A stretch of DNA of 64,000 bases. Source: Paulinella micropora (Eukaryota > Cercozoa > Imbricatea > Euglyphida). Of the stretch, positions 1 to 14,829 are shown one piece after another; position 1 is the stretch's first letter, and each line of letters starts with the position of its first letter. The notes below the pieces were generated by a model. That model was not told the origin of the DNA. It worked only from the letters and a program-made list of their open reading frames with translations, and searched no databases. The position numbers and the translations under genes were made by a program. The stretch covers positions 840,359 through 904,358 of the forward strand of contig BJOX01000112.1 in NCBI GenBank assembly GCA_009731375.1, read 5' to 3'.

Positions 1-34
1 AGCAAGCACAGACATATCATGCAGAAAAGACAGA

Positions 35-930
35 TTGATGGATGTCGATGAGATAGACCCGGTAGAGCTACTGACAGGTAATGGAGAGAGGGAGTTGAGT
101 AAGTCAGGAAGAGCTAGGCTGACAGTGATAGATGGGAAAGGAAGGCCTAGAGCAGTAGAAAAGAAGATGTTACTCGACACTACCTTACCAGTTAGCATAG
201 TCTCTACAGGACAGATGGACCACAAACACAACAGATCAGTCATCCACCAAAACGGACAGCCAGTAATACTCAAACACCCCATCCACATTAACGAGAGTGA
301 TATATTAGTCAGGGGGAAGTTGACTAAAAGTATGATATATAGATGGGATGACGAATATGATGAACCATTGAAAGTCAACGAAAGATATGATCCTTTTGCG
401 ACAAGGGGGCAAAAGGGGAGGGAGGCCCCACAAATGACAACAAAAAGGAGATAAGTAAGCATGAAGTAAATAAGAGAGAGAAAGAATTACACATAGATAT
501 AGTATTATACGAAGCTTACCCCAGAAAGTCAGACAAACCTAGAAAGATAGGAATCAAGCTTTTTCATTATGCCTGTGGGCATTATGGGTTAACAAAGATG
601 CGCCTATTGGCAAACATTTTGAACATTAAGTTAGTTGGTGACGAGAGTGATGTGAGATTTTGCGAATCTTGCATGATAGGAAAGTCTAAACTTTTGCCAC
701 GTTTTGCAGTTAATACGATAGACAGAGCCCAAAAGCCAGGTATGATCCTACACATAGACACATCAGGACCGTGGGCAACTAGATCAATAGGTGGTAAACG
801 GTTTAAATTTTCAGTCACCGACAACTACTCACTATTCATTCTTGACTTTTATTTAGCCCATAAGAATGAGTTTGTAGATTGTTTAAAACAAGCTGTAGCC
901 TTTTATGAGATATTCCGGAGGAAATCATAA
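35..930 (+). pseudogene. Copia protease-end, GAG-pre-integrase and integrase start
   Basis: Two pieces in different frames. The first (35-454) has a segment like the end of the copia protease/pre-integrase region (LLDTTLPVSIVSTGQ). The second (598-930) has CESCMIGK, the CxxCxxGK motif of the GAG-pre-integrase zinc finger, then HIDTSGP, which carries the first catalytic Asp of the integrase DDE core, then FSVTDNYS. Stop codons and a frame change separate the two, so this is a remnant. Assignment rests on motif order and on the reverse transcriptase downstream. Confidence 0.75.
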
Positions 931-1007
931 AGTGGTGGAAAAATATTCGTTTTATTTGGAAAACCTCCGCGACAAACGATAAAGACGGGAATCCTATTGC
1001 GGAAAAA

Positions 1008-1499
1008 GTGAATGATATTACGGCGGGGCCTGCACGAGCAATGAGATGTCACGCTAAATTACCGCCGCAATTCTGGGCAGAATTAGAACACGCAACCACA
1101 ACCATTCACAACATACTACCGGCAATTCACGGGGAACGCAAAGGAATCTCGCCTTATGAACAGCTGTTAGGTAGAAAACCAGCACTCTTTCACTTAAAAC
1201 CAACAGGATGCATGGGTGTGTTACATGTACCTAAGACTAAAGTGCGGATGGGAGAGTACAGAGGGAAAAAGGTGATGCTAGTAGGATATGATCTATTTCG
1301 GGAACTATACCGCGTATGGGATGGTAAGAAGATAATTTCCGGAGTGAGAGATGTGAGATTTAATATTCACAAAATCGGTAAACAAGCTCACCCTCCTAAA
1401 CTGGTGTCGTGGGATAATGATGACTCTGAGGGGGAGAATGAGAATGAGAGCGAGCAACCACACACATCTACCACCCCAGTCACCACCTCAATCACCTAA
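1008..1499 (+). pseudogene. Copia integrase C-terminal half
   Basis: The conceptual peptide has the copia integrase signature of a LPPQFWAELEHATTTIHN helix, then a GISPYEQLLGRKP block, then the GKKVMLVGYD block and the VRFN ending. These are standard landmarks between the catalytic core and the reverse transcriptase. The upstream junction at 930-1008 is out of frame with the core. The downstream stretch to about 1790 is Asn/Glu/His-rich low-complexity linker, typical of the hinge region of such polyproteins. Confidence 0.8.
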
Positions 1500-1937
1500 G
1501 TCACCGCACACCGTCAACAACGACCACCCAACAACACAGTTTGATGAAACTGAGGGGGAGATAGAGAATGTTGATGTCGATGCGAATGAGAATCAACACG
1601 CATATGAGAATGAGCATGTGGAGAAGAATACACTGGATCACAAACATACACGCCTACACACAAGTCCAGAGCCACATTATCCACAACAATCACCCACAGA
1701 GCACAAGATCAAACCACAAGAGCATGAAAATGAACCAGATTCAACAGATCCACTAAAAATACATGAAAGAAAAATCACCACCATCTAAGGGATTAATGTG
1801 GGAGCAGAGTCAGAGAGTAACGGAGAGTAACATAATCCCCGGTAAAAGGCAGCGCAAGGCAGTAGAGATATACCCCTAGCAATGAGCCCAAGAGAGAAAA
1901 GAGAGAGGCTCAAGAGCTGATAGGTAAGGTAGTAAGA

Positions 1938-2924
1938 GTGCGAGCGCGCGCATGGGGAGATGGATGGGCGAAGAAAAAGTACGGTGTGGGATGGGAGAGC
2001 ATAGTACGGGTAGGGGTAGTCAGCAGAGTGAGTGACCCCAGAGATAGACTCATAGTAAGAGACAAACCTCAGCCCACCCACATAGTTAAGTTTGAAGACG
2101 AAGAAGAACGGATGTTGAACTCGGAAATCCACAAATACTCCGTGAAAGATCCCGAATACCCGTTGCAAAGTCCCGCTAACATGTTTTTATGCGATGACCG
2201 TATGGTGGCAGATGAGATTCGTGATTTTTATTTGTATGTAGACGTCAGAGTACCCAAAGATGTCATAGAGGCAGGTTTAACAGCTAAAGATGTTTTAGAG
2301 GGTATGAAAGCAGAGCTAAAAGCTCTTCAATCCTTTAACACATACACATGGGTACCCCATAAGGAGGCAAGCAAGGCAGGAGTTAGTAAGATAGTTAGAT
2401 TGACATGGGTTCACAAAGTAAAGTTAGATGAGAACGGGAAAAAGTTCATAAAGTCTCGTTTAGCTTTACGGGGAGATATGTTAGAACCCGGTGTTAGCTA
2501 TAACCCAGATCAGCTCTTTGTTCCTTGCGCCGCGCACCATTCACTTTTATTTCTCGCCAAACTATCTGCCTGGCACAGACACAAACTATACGGCATAGAT
2601 TTTCAAAATGCATACCTGAATGCTCGTATGAATGACCCTGTTTATGCATATGTGCCAGAGAGTGTAGATAGAGAAGGGCATGAGGGAATGATATGGCGTA
2701 TAGATGGTGCCCTATATGGCGCACCTCAGGCAGGAAGAAGATGGTATGAGATATTAGCACCCACGTTAGAGGAGCTAGGTTTTAGACTGCTAGATTCTGA
2801 TTTATGTATGTTTGTAGAAAATGATAAAGCTTTAAGAGAAGCGATAGTAGGGATATTTCATGTAGATGACTTGTTGTTTACAGCATCAAACAAGCAAGCA
2901 TATGAGCGTTTGCGTCCGCATTAG
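1938..2924 (+). pseudogene. Copia reverse transcriptase
   Basis: Recognisable RT landmarks occur in order: an entry helix with ELKALQSFNTYTWVP, the block VHKVKLDENGKKFIKSRL, the first catalytic Asp in YGIDFQNAYLNA, the ALYGAPQAGRRWYE block, and FHVDDLLF, the xxDD catalytic box (usually YVDD, here HVDD). The first 80 or so codons are not RT-like and are probably linker. The frame is lost at about 2924 within the region following the DD box. It is related to the RNase H piece at 3009 but in another frame. Confidence 0.88.
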
Positions 2925-3008
2925 AAAAACATTTCCCGCTCAAAAGGCTCGGTATAGCCCGTGAATTCGAAGGAATAGAGATAGAGCAATCGAACTGGAA
3001 AAATAATT

Positions 3009-3800
3009 TTGCATCAGATACTAAAAGAAGTAGGTTACGATTCTGCTAAACCCGTCAGTACTCCAGCGCAAGAACATTTCACGGAACTCTCAGAATCAGC
3101 CAGCTTGCGAAAATTTTCAATTCCTAGTTTGGTTGGTCGTTTGCTATTTTTCGCGAAGATGACAAGACCCGATATAGAACAAGCTTTAAATTCGGCAAGT
3201 GTCATGCAAACTATCGATAAGGGAATAACTTATGCGATGTTAGGCAGAATCTTTCGTTATTTAGTTAACTCTTATCGAGGTTTAGCTTACCATGAGCCTA
3301 AGTCAGAGCAGGAAGGGCAAACCTATCCAAAACTTTCCATGTGGCCCGACGCGGCTCACAAAGTTTGTAAGAAAACAGGGAAGTCCCGCACTGGATTCGT
3401 GATCCTATGGGGCAGCGATCCAGTTGCATGGTTATCAAAGCGACAGAGTCGCATCGCCCTGAGTTCAAATGACGCTGAAATATTTGCAGCGACTGAGTGC
3501 ATTAGAAAGGGACTTGCACTGAAACACATCACACAAGAACTAAACATAGCCCAAAAGAGCCCGATAGAATTATTTGAGGATAACTCTCAAACAATCTTAG
3601 CGGCAGAGAGGGGTATGTCAGGTAATATAACTAAACACTTACCTTTAGAATTACACTTTATGCACCACCTACAGAGAGACGGTGAGATTAAGTTTGTAAA
3701 AGTAGGTACGAAGAAGCAGATAGGTGATGTAATGACAAAATATTTACCGAAAGAACAATTCGAGTATTTACTTAACAAATTTACGGTAAAGATCGAGTAA
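3009..3800 (+). pseudogene. Copia RT connection and RNase H domain
   Basis: The peptide opens with the RT thumb/connection region (YDSAKPVSTPAQ, then LLFFAKMTRPDIEQALN) and continues into RNase H with the copia hallmarks WPDAAH, SRTGFVILWG, VAWLSKRQSRIALSSNDAE, LFEDNSQTILAA and KHLPLELHFMHHL. It ends with TKYLPKEQFEYLLNKF near the usual polyprotein C terminus. The frame differs from the RT segment upstream, which confirms inactivation. The rest of the interval to the purine tract at 4229 is non-coding 3' region. Confidence 0.88.
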
Positions 3801-4228
3801 TTTCGGGATTTGCATGTCCAGTCACTTATGTTTGCTTTGAGTGTTTTGTGCAGTTTGTTGCTTGTTGCAGCAGCTTTGTTTTGCGCAGGGGTCGATGTGA
3901 CTGAAAGCCGCCGAGTCGAGCAGAGGTTGAATTGCCGACTGCCGCGCGAGGCCGGAGGCGAGGCTTTCATGCCCCCAACTTAGTGATTCAAATTCTTTCT
4001 ATCCTTCTTTCTGTCCTAGAATAGGAAATCTAAATTTTTTTCGATTTTGCTACCCTCTACGGGAAGCGCTTGCAATTTTTTTTAACACACAGTACATACT
4101 TCATACATGTTACTGCATGACTACATATATACATGCATAGAGGATGTGATGAAATTGGGAGTTGATGACCTTCGGGTTACCCATAACTGATCCGCACCAC
4201 TATTTTTCCATTTAAACATAGCCTATGA

Positions 4229-4250
4229 CTTGCGACTAAGGGGGAGCGTT
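4229..4250 (+). other. Polypurine tract and probable 3' LTR start
   Basis: AAGGGGGAG followed within a few bases by TGTAATG matches the polypurine tract plus LTR edge of copia elements, and it lies about 430 bp after the RNase H stop. The LTR's far end cannot be placed because no second LTR copy is present for comparison. Confidence 0.55.
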
Positions 4251-6144
4251 GTAATGTACTATTAATAACCGTTACTCCACCTAGTCAACTTGCCGGTAAT
4301 TTGGATAGTCTTAGTCATAGGCAGGTTCATAGGCCGGACAGTTATTAATACCTTTATTACTGACAAGGACACTTTCTAGAATATTCGCGAATCATAATCT
4401 GAAATGCCTAGAACCAAATGAGTATTACCATTCTGTTACAGTCATCACATTTTGTGTGACCCAAAGTTATTAAAAGTCTTTTCTTCGGTTATTCTTTACC
4501 CTTAGCGGGGTAGCTTCCCTAAACTCTGCGTTTGAGAGATAGATTCCGTTGCTAATCATATTTATACTGCATGTGTTGCGAGTGCTCATCATGATGAAAC
4601 ACATCATCGAGTCAGGGTCTCTGCCACGGTGCCCTGAGCTTATGGGCATCATTATTACTAAACTTAATATTAATAATAGTTGCCACAGATTTTAACGCAC
4701 CCGAGAAGCCTCCGTGCACGCCAGTGGTTCTTTAAGCACCTGCGCGATACTGGATTTGTGCCGTCTTCAGAACCCTGCCGTGACCGGGCCCCCCGGTGAC
4801 CTAGGTGACTGAGGACCCGTCGGCCGCTGGAGAAACATACTTTCATGGAACCGCTGGTGAGCCCACAAGCTGGCAGGATAGAGGTCTCATGATATTGCTT
4901 ACCCGGGCCGGGCACCGGGAGTGCACAACAAGCCTCACCAGTATCATAGTACTGAATAATACGATTCATAACTTCTAAGTTTACTCCATCATTCATCTAG
5001 GTGCAATCTGACTCGGACTCTGAGCGATCTGGGGCACGGTGTGGGACCGTGCTCTCAAAAGGGGCCGGACTGTGACTGGGGACTCTCAAAGGGTCACGCC
5101 GGGTCACCCGAGCGAGCCCGCCGCGGCGAGGCCCCGGCAACGTCCTAGGGACCGGACAAGCATCGTGACCGTCCGGCTGAGTGAGTCGGACTGACTTTCT
5201 AAGTGTCAGAGCCGAGCCTCGGAGCACTGTGACTGACTGGTGGCTGGAAAGGGAAAAGAGGTGACTTAATAACAAGGACACTAGCCGGGGCAGCTGAGTA
5301 CCACTAAACATAACCCGCTCTATAATCATGACTCAACCGTGGCACCTTCCCGTTAGAGGGGGACTTTCAGGTATCAGCGGCCGCGCCTAACTCAGAGTCG
5401 AGGCCGTCACGGTTTGTGACATGAGGGTGGGCCTGGGGAATGCAGTCATTCAACTGAGGTGAGTGGGGCAGTTTAAGGAGTGGAAAAGAACAGTTTTGAT
5501 AAGCCGGCATGGGTGCTGAGCGGGCCCGAAGAGCTTGGAAGGGGCCCTTAAACCCGTAAATGAACCGTGATTACCGGTGACTACGTAATGGTACCGGCAT
5601 GAAGCCAATGTGGCAGCTCTGCAGGCTAGAGATAGAGATGTGCCAGCTTGAAATATATGTGGGTGTGGGAACCGTGGCAGTGGTATGGGGATGGGGAAAA
5701 GGAGAATGAGATTGAAGAAGAGGAGAGTGTGGGAGAAGTGATGAGAGAGAAAGGGGCCCATGATGTGACGGATTTGAGATCACCACTCACCATGAAGCAA
5801 AGCACACCGTCAGGCTAGTGTAGCTGACAAAAGGGGAAGTGAGAGGTTGAAAGAAGCTGTGGAAAGACTGAAGAGGGCAAAGATGATGAGGTGAGGGGGC
5901 CCGGAGTATGTTAGCTTCACCACAAGCACGAGAGACAACTGCCACCGCAAGTGAGATTGAAGAGAAGGCAGCACAAGAGACAGCAAAAAAAGCCTCGGAG
6001 AAGGTAGAGAGGGAAGAAAACAATAAGATGGCTCACAGGTATGCAACCGAAGGAAGAGGTGACGAGACAAAGGAAGAGAGCGTTCTTGTTTGTGTATGGG
6101 AGATTGAGGGTTTAGGCAAGGAGAAGTGTGAGTGACTTGCAACG
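4251..6144. other. Host non-coding DNA, probable decayed LTR sequence
   Basis: No convincing gene. The stretch is rich in short recurring words such as ATTAATA, GTGACTGA and GGGCCGG. Open frames are short, proline/serine- or histidine-rich and unconserved in appearance. It probably contains LTR-derived and other repeat-derived sequence. Confidence 0.5.
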
Positions 6145-6396
6145 GTGAGGGATAATTCACCTGACTTTGGGCAGAATGTGAATGAGATATGGGATAGACT
6201 AGTGCAGAGGTTTGGGAAGGTAAGTGTAGAGGATGTGCAGGATAGGGTGACTGCGTTGCATGCATGGAAGCTGAGGGAGCATGAGGATTATGCACCACAG
6301 TTTGACGAGCTAGCCAGCTTAGTAGAGGAGTTAGCGATGAAGGGACACGGAACTAATGACCTCACATATGCGAGAATCATAACGAGAGCCTGCTAA
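6145..6396 (+). pseudogene. Copia gag-like (UBN2-type) fragment
   Basis: An 83-codon frame with NEIWDRLVQRFG, then a helix with VTALHAWKLREHEDYAPQFDELASLVEELAMKG. This resembles the copia gag/UBN2 arrangement of a W-x-x-L helix followed by a helix carrying a YxxxFxxL core. It is short, has no zinc knuckle and runs into a telomere-type repeat. It may come from a second, different copia element whose other parts are the repeat arms nearby. Assignment is tentative. Confidence 0.4.
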
Positions 6397-6431
6397 CCCT
6401 AACACTAACCCTAACCCTAACCCTAACCCTA
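6393..6431. repeat. Interstitial CCCTAA telomere-type tract
   Basis: Six tandem units of CTAACC(C/A), five of them perfect CCCTAA. This is the TTAGGG-type telomere repeat, lying internally between repeat-derived sequences. It is not a chromosome end here, because unique sequence continues on both sides. Confidence 0.85.
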
Positions 6432-8039
6432 GCTCCTACCCTTGCTATGCTTCCGAGAAGATAAGGACGGAATGGAGTACTTGCTTAAGTACCCCTTCTG
6501 TCAGTAAGAAGCAACATAAGTGGTCCTTTGAGAAGTGGTGGGACGAGATCCAATAGAAGGCGCTAGACATAGATAGGACCAAGGAGAGAGATGGGAGATA
6601 TGAAAGGGAGGTAAATGGGAGGAATGCACATGCCAAAGCCGCCAAGGCAGGTACAGAGAAGGTGTGTGTGTTTTTTCAGAGTGCGAGAGGTTGCCTGAAA
6701 GGGAAGGCATATAACTTTAAGCACAGTGAGAAAGGGGGAGTAATGCATGGGGAATGAGGAGCAGACAGTGAGAGTGAGAGCGAGGAGGAGAGGCCAGGAA
6801 GGGCCTACATGCATATGGTAAAATGGATTGGCACTTCGGTGAAGAAGAAGCAGGAGGAAGGAGAAGAGTCGAAGGAGGAGTTCGTCACGAATATGAAGGC
6901 GGCTCAGAGGTTCTGCGACCAGCTTTTGGACCCATCGGACTCGAACAAGGACGAGTCTCAGATGGAGAAGGAGAAAGGAGGGGAAGTCAGCAAGGGGCTC
7001 GGGTGGGTGAAGGAGGAAAAGCAGATTGAACAGGCCGGGGGGGGGGGTCGGCGTGCGGTTGGGGAAAGGAAAAGTAAACAGGAAGGCGGGGTGCGATAAC
7101 ACCGACCGCGCGATCGGCTCGGGTTCATGCTCGTCTCAACGCGCGGGCATCGGGATCACTGATTAGTAAGAACTTTCAACTGGTAGGCCTAATGGTGGCA
7201 GAGTATTCAGTTTGGGGGAGGTCAAGAGCTGGCGTGACTGTTCAAGGACTTAGCCGCGGCGTGACGCGGGTATCGGCCATTTTTTTTTAAAAGACTCCTA
7301 CAATATTAATTTACCAAGTAATTTGTTTTCCTAATTAGGGGGAGCTTAGGAAGTGGGAAAGTAATTAGTCATAGCGGCCCTTTATATTAATATTAACTAC
7401 TAGTCTTAATGACATTTCTGGTACTGGTAGCTACCTTTTTAGGTATTACCTATTTCAGTCATATCATTATCACTTAGTATGAACGTTACTGATTTTGATC
7501 TCTGTGGCGGGATCGTATCTGTTGATTGAATAAATATTTGAACTGGTGAACTCGGGGACTTACTGGGGGACGCCCAAGTTCGATCCCGAGCCACGACAAC
7601 CGGTTCTACTTCTCGAGTAGTTGTGTTCCTGTCAGCCTGTGACATAAATCAGAGTTGAAAAGTTGTTTGGTCATACGGTTGACATTGGTAGCTATTATTA
7701 ATTCTAAAAATTCGTGGTTGTGGGAACTTAGTGTATTAATAACACTGCAAGCTGAATAAAAAAAAACCAGATGATATTAATAATAAGAACTTTTCTGCCA
7801 AGATTTTAGAAAAGCTGAGAACTTTCTCACACTGACTGAGGTTTTAAGATATGATATACTTAGTAACTAGTAGTAGTAGAAATGTAAAAGAATTAGTACG
7901 GTTTTGAGCACTGAGAAATTTGGATCAAATGAAGGGCCCTCCCAGGTCTTTCTTTGAGAAGTTGAACCGTATGCTAACTTTAACTTATATTATATAACTA
8001 CGTTTTCCCCACACTTCTACTATATATCGCTAGTATTAG
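6432..8039. other. Host non-coding DNA with one repeat arm
   Basis: No gene I can support. The open frames at 6560-7100 are Glu/Gly-rich or antisense leucine/proline-rich low-complexity peptides. A GGGGGAG tract near 7338 resembles a polypurine tract, and the sequence after it (about 7337-7690) has an inverted counterpart at about 13100-13575. Confidence 0.5.
7337..7690 (+). repeat. Left arm of a diverged inverted repeat
   Basis: Segments such as CTTAGGAAGTGGGAAAGTAAT, the stretch around GGCGGGATCGTAT, and GTTCGATCCCGAGCCACGAC reappear as reverse complements in the same relative order at 13100-13575. The two arms face each other about 5.5 kb apart. The GGGGGAG word at the arm's outer end suggests both are LTR remnants of a copia-like family inserted in opposite orientation. 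Confidence 0.55.
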
Positions 8040-8310
8040 TAGTATCCTCACTACTACTACCAGTACTAGTTCTAGTCAAGTACTAGTAGTACTACTACTA
8101 CAGTGCTGGTACTAGTACTAGTACTTAGTACTATCTAGACTATCAGGTTTTAAACTAGTTAAAGTGAGGTTTTTCTAGTTTTTATTTGCGGTAACTCTAG
8201 TAACTCTAGCAGTCTAGTACTACTATTACTAGTAGTAAGTACTACTAGTAATAGTAGTACTAGACTAGTAGTAGTACTAACTAAATCATAACTACTAGTA
8301 GTGGCAAATG
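8040..8310. repeat. Imperfect ACT/AGT trinucleotide tract
   Basis: The sequence is dominated by ACTACT, AGTAGT and CTAGTA words in mixed orientation, giving a self-complementary, hairpin-prone microsatellite. Confidence 0.75.
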
Positions 8311-8822
8311 GTGAGTTTTTGCCTTGAGGGCACAATATCGATGCCCTTTCGTGGCGTGCGGCTCGGCTGGTTCACTTCGCCTTTTTTGATCCTCTTCTGC
8401 AACGGCGATGGAGTTCGATCCCAAGACGTCACCGCCAGGCGCCTTCGCCAGCCCCAATGTCACCCTTGGCATATGCAAGCATATACCCCCATCCTATCAT
8501 CGCGGATGTTGTTTGTTGGCATTTTTCAATTATGATTTGTGCGTGATTGCTGTGCGGATATACACAGCAGTATTTATATGTATGTATGCATATAATGTAG
8601 CTTAATTGCATGTACGTATATGTGTAGTCGCATTGCAAGCAACAGGGGCGTGTTTGTGATAGAGTTTATAGTATTTTATGTTATGCATGCATATATGTCA
8701 TTTCATGCATGTTGTGAAGATCGTGTTCTGCATTGTAGATGAAGTGTAAGGAGGACGGCTGTGATGGTGATATGGAGTGGTCTACAATTTATAACCTCTA
8801 CCACGCCCTTCTCTGCGTGAAG
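8311..8822. other. Host single-copy spacer, no gene seen
   Basis: Only overlapping short frames without recognisable motifs. The last 40 bases (from about 8788, words AACCTCTACCACG and GAAGTAAT) recur at about 10062-10100, so the same flank sits on both sides of the (CT)n array. Confidence 0.5.
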
Positions 8823-11395
<2,573 letters not shown>

Positions 11396-11506
11396 CCCAC
11401 TCTCCTACTTGTCTACCTAATCTATATCTTTCATCCATGTATTTTGCTATCTATTTATCCAGGTGCCGAAAAGACACTAATGGGAAGCAGTTTTAGACGT
11501 TCAAGC

Positions 11507-11540
<34 letters not shown>

Positions 11541-12177
11541 CCAGACTTGGATCTCCTGGTTATCCATGCACAGTACGATTATCCATAATATCGTGTGAAA
11601 GCTCACAACTAGTGCTTTCAAGTGACCTTTTTAATTCTCAGGACTGGCACGGTTACATGACTGCGCCACATTCCATACTGGCAAAAACAGTCTTAGTTTG
11701 AACTCGTTGTTCTCAATTAATATATGAGCTACAAACATGCAGTGCGCACCGTTAGAAAGCTCTTCTCCTGAGCTTTTCAAATGGTGGCTTTCAGCAGTGT
11801 CATATCACTTCGATTGGAGAACGAGGAGATCTACGCTGGATAGTTTGCTACTAGAATGTTCACAGGAATACCACGGTAATTGCGTGCAGACTGAGAACGT
11901 TATTAATAAGTTGAAAGTTGGAAAATTTTGCTGTTCTTCATTCGCCCTCTCTTTTCAACCCTCTTTCTTCAAGCGCTATATATATTCCAGGGCTGTGCAA
12001 TTTTATGTCTTAGACTCAGTTTTCATGCCTTAGCTCAGTAGTATGGAGTAGTTCAAAGTGAAATGGGAATATATGTAAGCATGTCATATTTACTAATAAA
12101 TGATTGTCATAAAATGTTATTGGCAACTTTAAAGTTCAAATCTTGGGCCAGGCCAGTCAGAGTTCTTTCTTAGCCCT
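11396..12177. other. Host spacer with a short (CA)n tract
   Basis: Contains (CA)n at about 11511-11535. Frames of 85 and 98 codons exist but have no recognisable domain, so I do not call a gene. Confidence 0.5.
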
Positions 12178-12305
12178 AGTATGTATGTATGTATGTATGT
12201 ATGTATGTATGTATGTATATGTATATGTATATGTATGTGAATACCATCGAGTGGGAAGAAGACGGAGGACATAAGGTTATGTATGTATGTATGTATGTAT
12301 GTATG
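12178..12305. repeat. (GTAT)n tetranucleotide tracts
   Basis: Two GTAT arrays separated by about 50 bp of unique sequence. Confidence 0.9.
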
Positions 12306-13099
12306 AGGCGCCTCATGTATGTATATTCCTGATCTGTAGCTAGATGAGCCTACAGTCTACCATACTGTCTCAATCCTTACCGCTGACCATTCCCTGAAAG
12401 TTGTATTAATATCAAAGAGGCGGTTTGAAGTTGACGATCCCGCCAGCCATTGGTGCCGCCGGATGACCGACCCAATTCAACCATTTTAGCAATGGATTTA
12501 TTAATAATGTATTTAGTCATACTGACCGGCGCACCCGGGGGCCCACTGATGATGGATCTACTACTAATTACCTATTCTCCGAAGTTCATATCACTCTAAG
12601 TGTAAAGGTGAATTCAACAAAGCTTCACTGGCGGTTTGGCGGGGCTCGGGACCTAGTGACTCACGTCTTCAATATCTCTAATAAAGTGAATCACTTCAGT
12701 CACCCGCCATCATGATGTTATATATGTAGTATAATATTATAAAGGATCAAGCGGTCACAATCACTATGAGCCGGAACTTGAGTTGCCAGAGCCTAACTCA
12801 GTCCTAGTCACGTGAGTCTAGAATTGGCTGCAAGTGAACTGGCTGGTGAAGTTCAGAAGCTGAGCCTCGGACCATCGCCGATTGGGAGGCGGGCAGCTTT
12901 CCTGTTCACTTGCCGGAAAGTTTGTGCCACTGCCACTGAGTGAGCAGTCTCAGTAAGTTGTATTATGCTATTAATCATGATATTAATATCTATCCTGGCC
13001 AGCTGTTGCGGCCGCATTTCTGGGCAGGCGGCGCGGCCTTAAGGGTTTTGGATCCAGTTAATCAGTTCAGTCACGCTGAAGGTGCCCCGAGCACTCAAG
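12306..13099. other. Host non-coding DNA
   Basis: No open frame of note. It is rich in the same short words (ATTAATA, GTGAACTGG, CACTGA) seen at 4.3-5.7 kb, suggesting shared repeat ancestry. Confidence 0.45.
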
Positions 13100-13575
13100 C
13101 CTGAGGCACCGCTCATAACCCTCGAGAAGTATTATTATAACTTGATATTGATAGAACAGATTGTCGTGGCTCGGGATCGAACTTGTCAGTGACTAGCGGC
13201 GCGGCGTCCCCCAGTCAGTATTAATAAGCCGGCACGTTCCCCGGGCCCAGTTCAATGAAGTTCACAAGCTCAAATATTTATCAAGTTCAATCATGATATA
13301 TATATGATCACTGGCACCGTCACTGTGACGGTTCAACAAATATTAATACGATCCCGGCCCGCAACAGAGATCCGAGCAAAATCAGTATCGTTCACTAGTA
13401 TTAGTACTAACGGTGGTTATGATATGACTGAAATAGGTAATATTAATATTTAAAAATGCAGGCCACTGACCAGTACCAGAACTTGAATGTCATTAAGACT
13501 AGTATTAATAATTGATATTAATATTAATTAAGGGCCGCTAGGACTAACTTTTGATTACTTTCCCACTTCCTAAGA
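13100..13575 (-). repeat. Right arm of a diverged inverted repeat
   Basis: Reverse-complement counterpart of about 7337-7690. Shared blocks include CGTGGCTCGGGATCGAAC, GGCGTCCCCCAGT, ACGATCCCGG, and ATTACTTTCCCACTTCCTAAG. This arm carries extra short insertions relative to the left arm, many containing ATTAATA. Confidence 0.55.
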
Positions 13576-14122
13576 CTTCCAACTAAAACCTCTTCAACGA
13601 CTCACGGCTGTGCACCCCCCGCTTCGGCTTTCCTGCTTTCCAATTATCACTAAGACATGAGTTGAAACTTACTCAGTCAAGAGGCAAAGTGAATAATATC
13701 AGTTTTTTTTTTCTTCTTCCACTGATCAACTCTTATTAATAAATATATTAATAGAATACTTGCCACTACCATAGTAGGGAATGATAAGTGGGAAGCGTAA
13801 GAATGTTAGAAGGCAAGTGGTAAAGATGGATTCGTAGAGTCACGGCGTTCTACTTCAATCGCAGTGCTATATATTGATATATTATTTTTTACGCAAGCAC
13901 AGTTTTAATAGAATAATATTGCTGTTGACATTCAAGACAACAAAAAAAATTGATTTTTCTGTTTTGGTTGGAATTTCAGTTTTGGTTGGAATTTTGATTT
14001 TGGGTGAAAATTTGAATTTTTCAAATTAACGGCTATATTCGTCCGCAAAATATCGTAAATTTTCGCGAAATGTTACCGTTAAATTTGAAAATTTGAATTT
14101 TTGTCACAAAAANNNNNNNNNN
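13576..14122. other. AT-rich spacer and 10-N gap
   Basis: No gene seen. Contains short repeats of TTTTGGTTGGAATTT near 13960-14000 and a 10-N gap at 14113-14122. Confidence 0.5.
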
Positions 14123-14203
14123 ATATATATATATACAGCCATGTACAGACAAAACACACACACACACACACACTCACACACACACACACTCACACACACA
14201 CAC

Positions 14204-14236
<33 letters not shown>

Positions 14237-14301
14237 CAGCCATGTACAGACAAAACACACACACACACATGTATATATATATACAGCCATGTACAGATAA
14301 A

Positions 14302-14367
<66 letters not shown>
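14123..14367. repeat. Mixed (TA)n/(CA)n minisatellite
   Basis: Three repeats of a unit consisting of (TA)n, the word CAGCCATGTACAGA and (CA)n, ending in a long (TA)n. It lies just outside the left edge of the virus-like block. Confidence 0.9.
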
Positions 14368-14371
<4 letters not shown>

Positions 14372-14557
14372 CTAAATCCTTGGAAAAAAGTGAACCCTCC
14401 CACTACCCAAAGCAGCCCAAAGAGGTCTAATAAATTGTTTTATTAGACACCAGTGGGGTGTTTTTTTTGTTAGTCATTGAGCTTAAAAATAGTAATATAC
14501 AGTCCGGCCCGGTCGAATTGATATGACGTATCACAAGTGACGACTGTCATTTAATAA

Positions 14558-14776
14558 TTACATTCTCCAGAACTTGACCATGAAAATGTGATAGCCGTAT
14601 ACACTCTTGCGCATTATTTCGCACTTATGTTTGTTGCAGAGTGCATCAACGTTCTGTTGGTGTAGCCAGGCAATATTCTTTGCGTAGGAGGAAGAAGCTT
14701 CAACCCCTTTCAACATGTTGTTTGCAGTGTTCATAAGTTGATACAGTTGCTCCAACACTTCTTTCTCTGTCTTCAT
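14558..14776 (-). CDS. Hypothetical small protein (72 aa)
   Basis: A short helical, Lys/Asn-rich frame without a recognisable domain (KEVLEQLYQLMNTANNMLKG near the N terminus suggests an amphipathic helix). It lies 53 bp downstream of the spliced gene ending at 14830, on the same strand. It could be the leftmost gene of the inserted element or chance coding potential. I cannot assign a function. Confidence 0.35.
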   Translation of the reverse strand: MKTEKEVLEQLYQLMNTANNMLKGVEASSSYAKNIAWLHQQNVDALCNKHKCEIMRKSVYGYHIFMVKFWRM

Positions 14777-14829
14777 GCTGTGTTGTCCTAACAGTCATGT
14801 ACGTGCGTGTGTCTGTATGTGGCACAGGT

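Larger units (their letters stand above)
35..4240 (+). mobile_element. Degenerate Ty1/copia LTR retrotransposon
   Basis: The polyprotein order is that of a copia element: protease/GAG-pre-integrase, integrase, reverse transcriptase, RNase H. The reading frame is broken at several points (near 455-600, 930-1008, 1500-1940 and 2924-3009), so no intact polyprotein remains. A purine tract with GGGGGAG lies at about 4229-4238 and is followed by TGTAATG, as expected for a polypurine tract abutting the start of a 3' LTR. The 5' LTR and gag are not in the window. The element looks dead and belongs to the host, not to the virus further right. Confidence 0.9.

Noticed and set aside
5810-6298. 162-codon Pro/His/Ser-rich minus-strand frame
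   Set aside because: Low complexity, overlaps a gag-like fragment in the other strand, no motif.
6393-6431. Chromosome end
   Set aside because: Only about six units, flanked on both sides by ordinary sequence, so interstitial.
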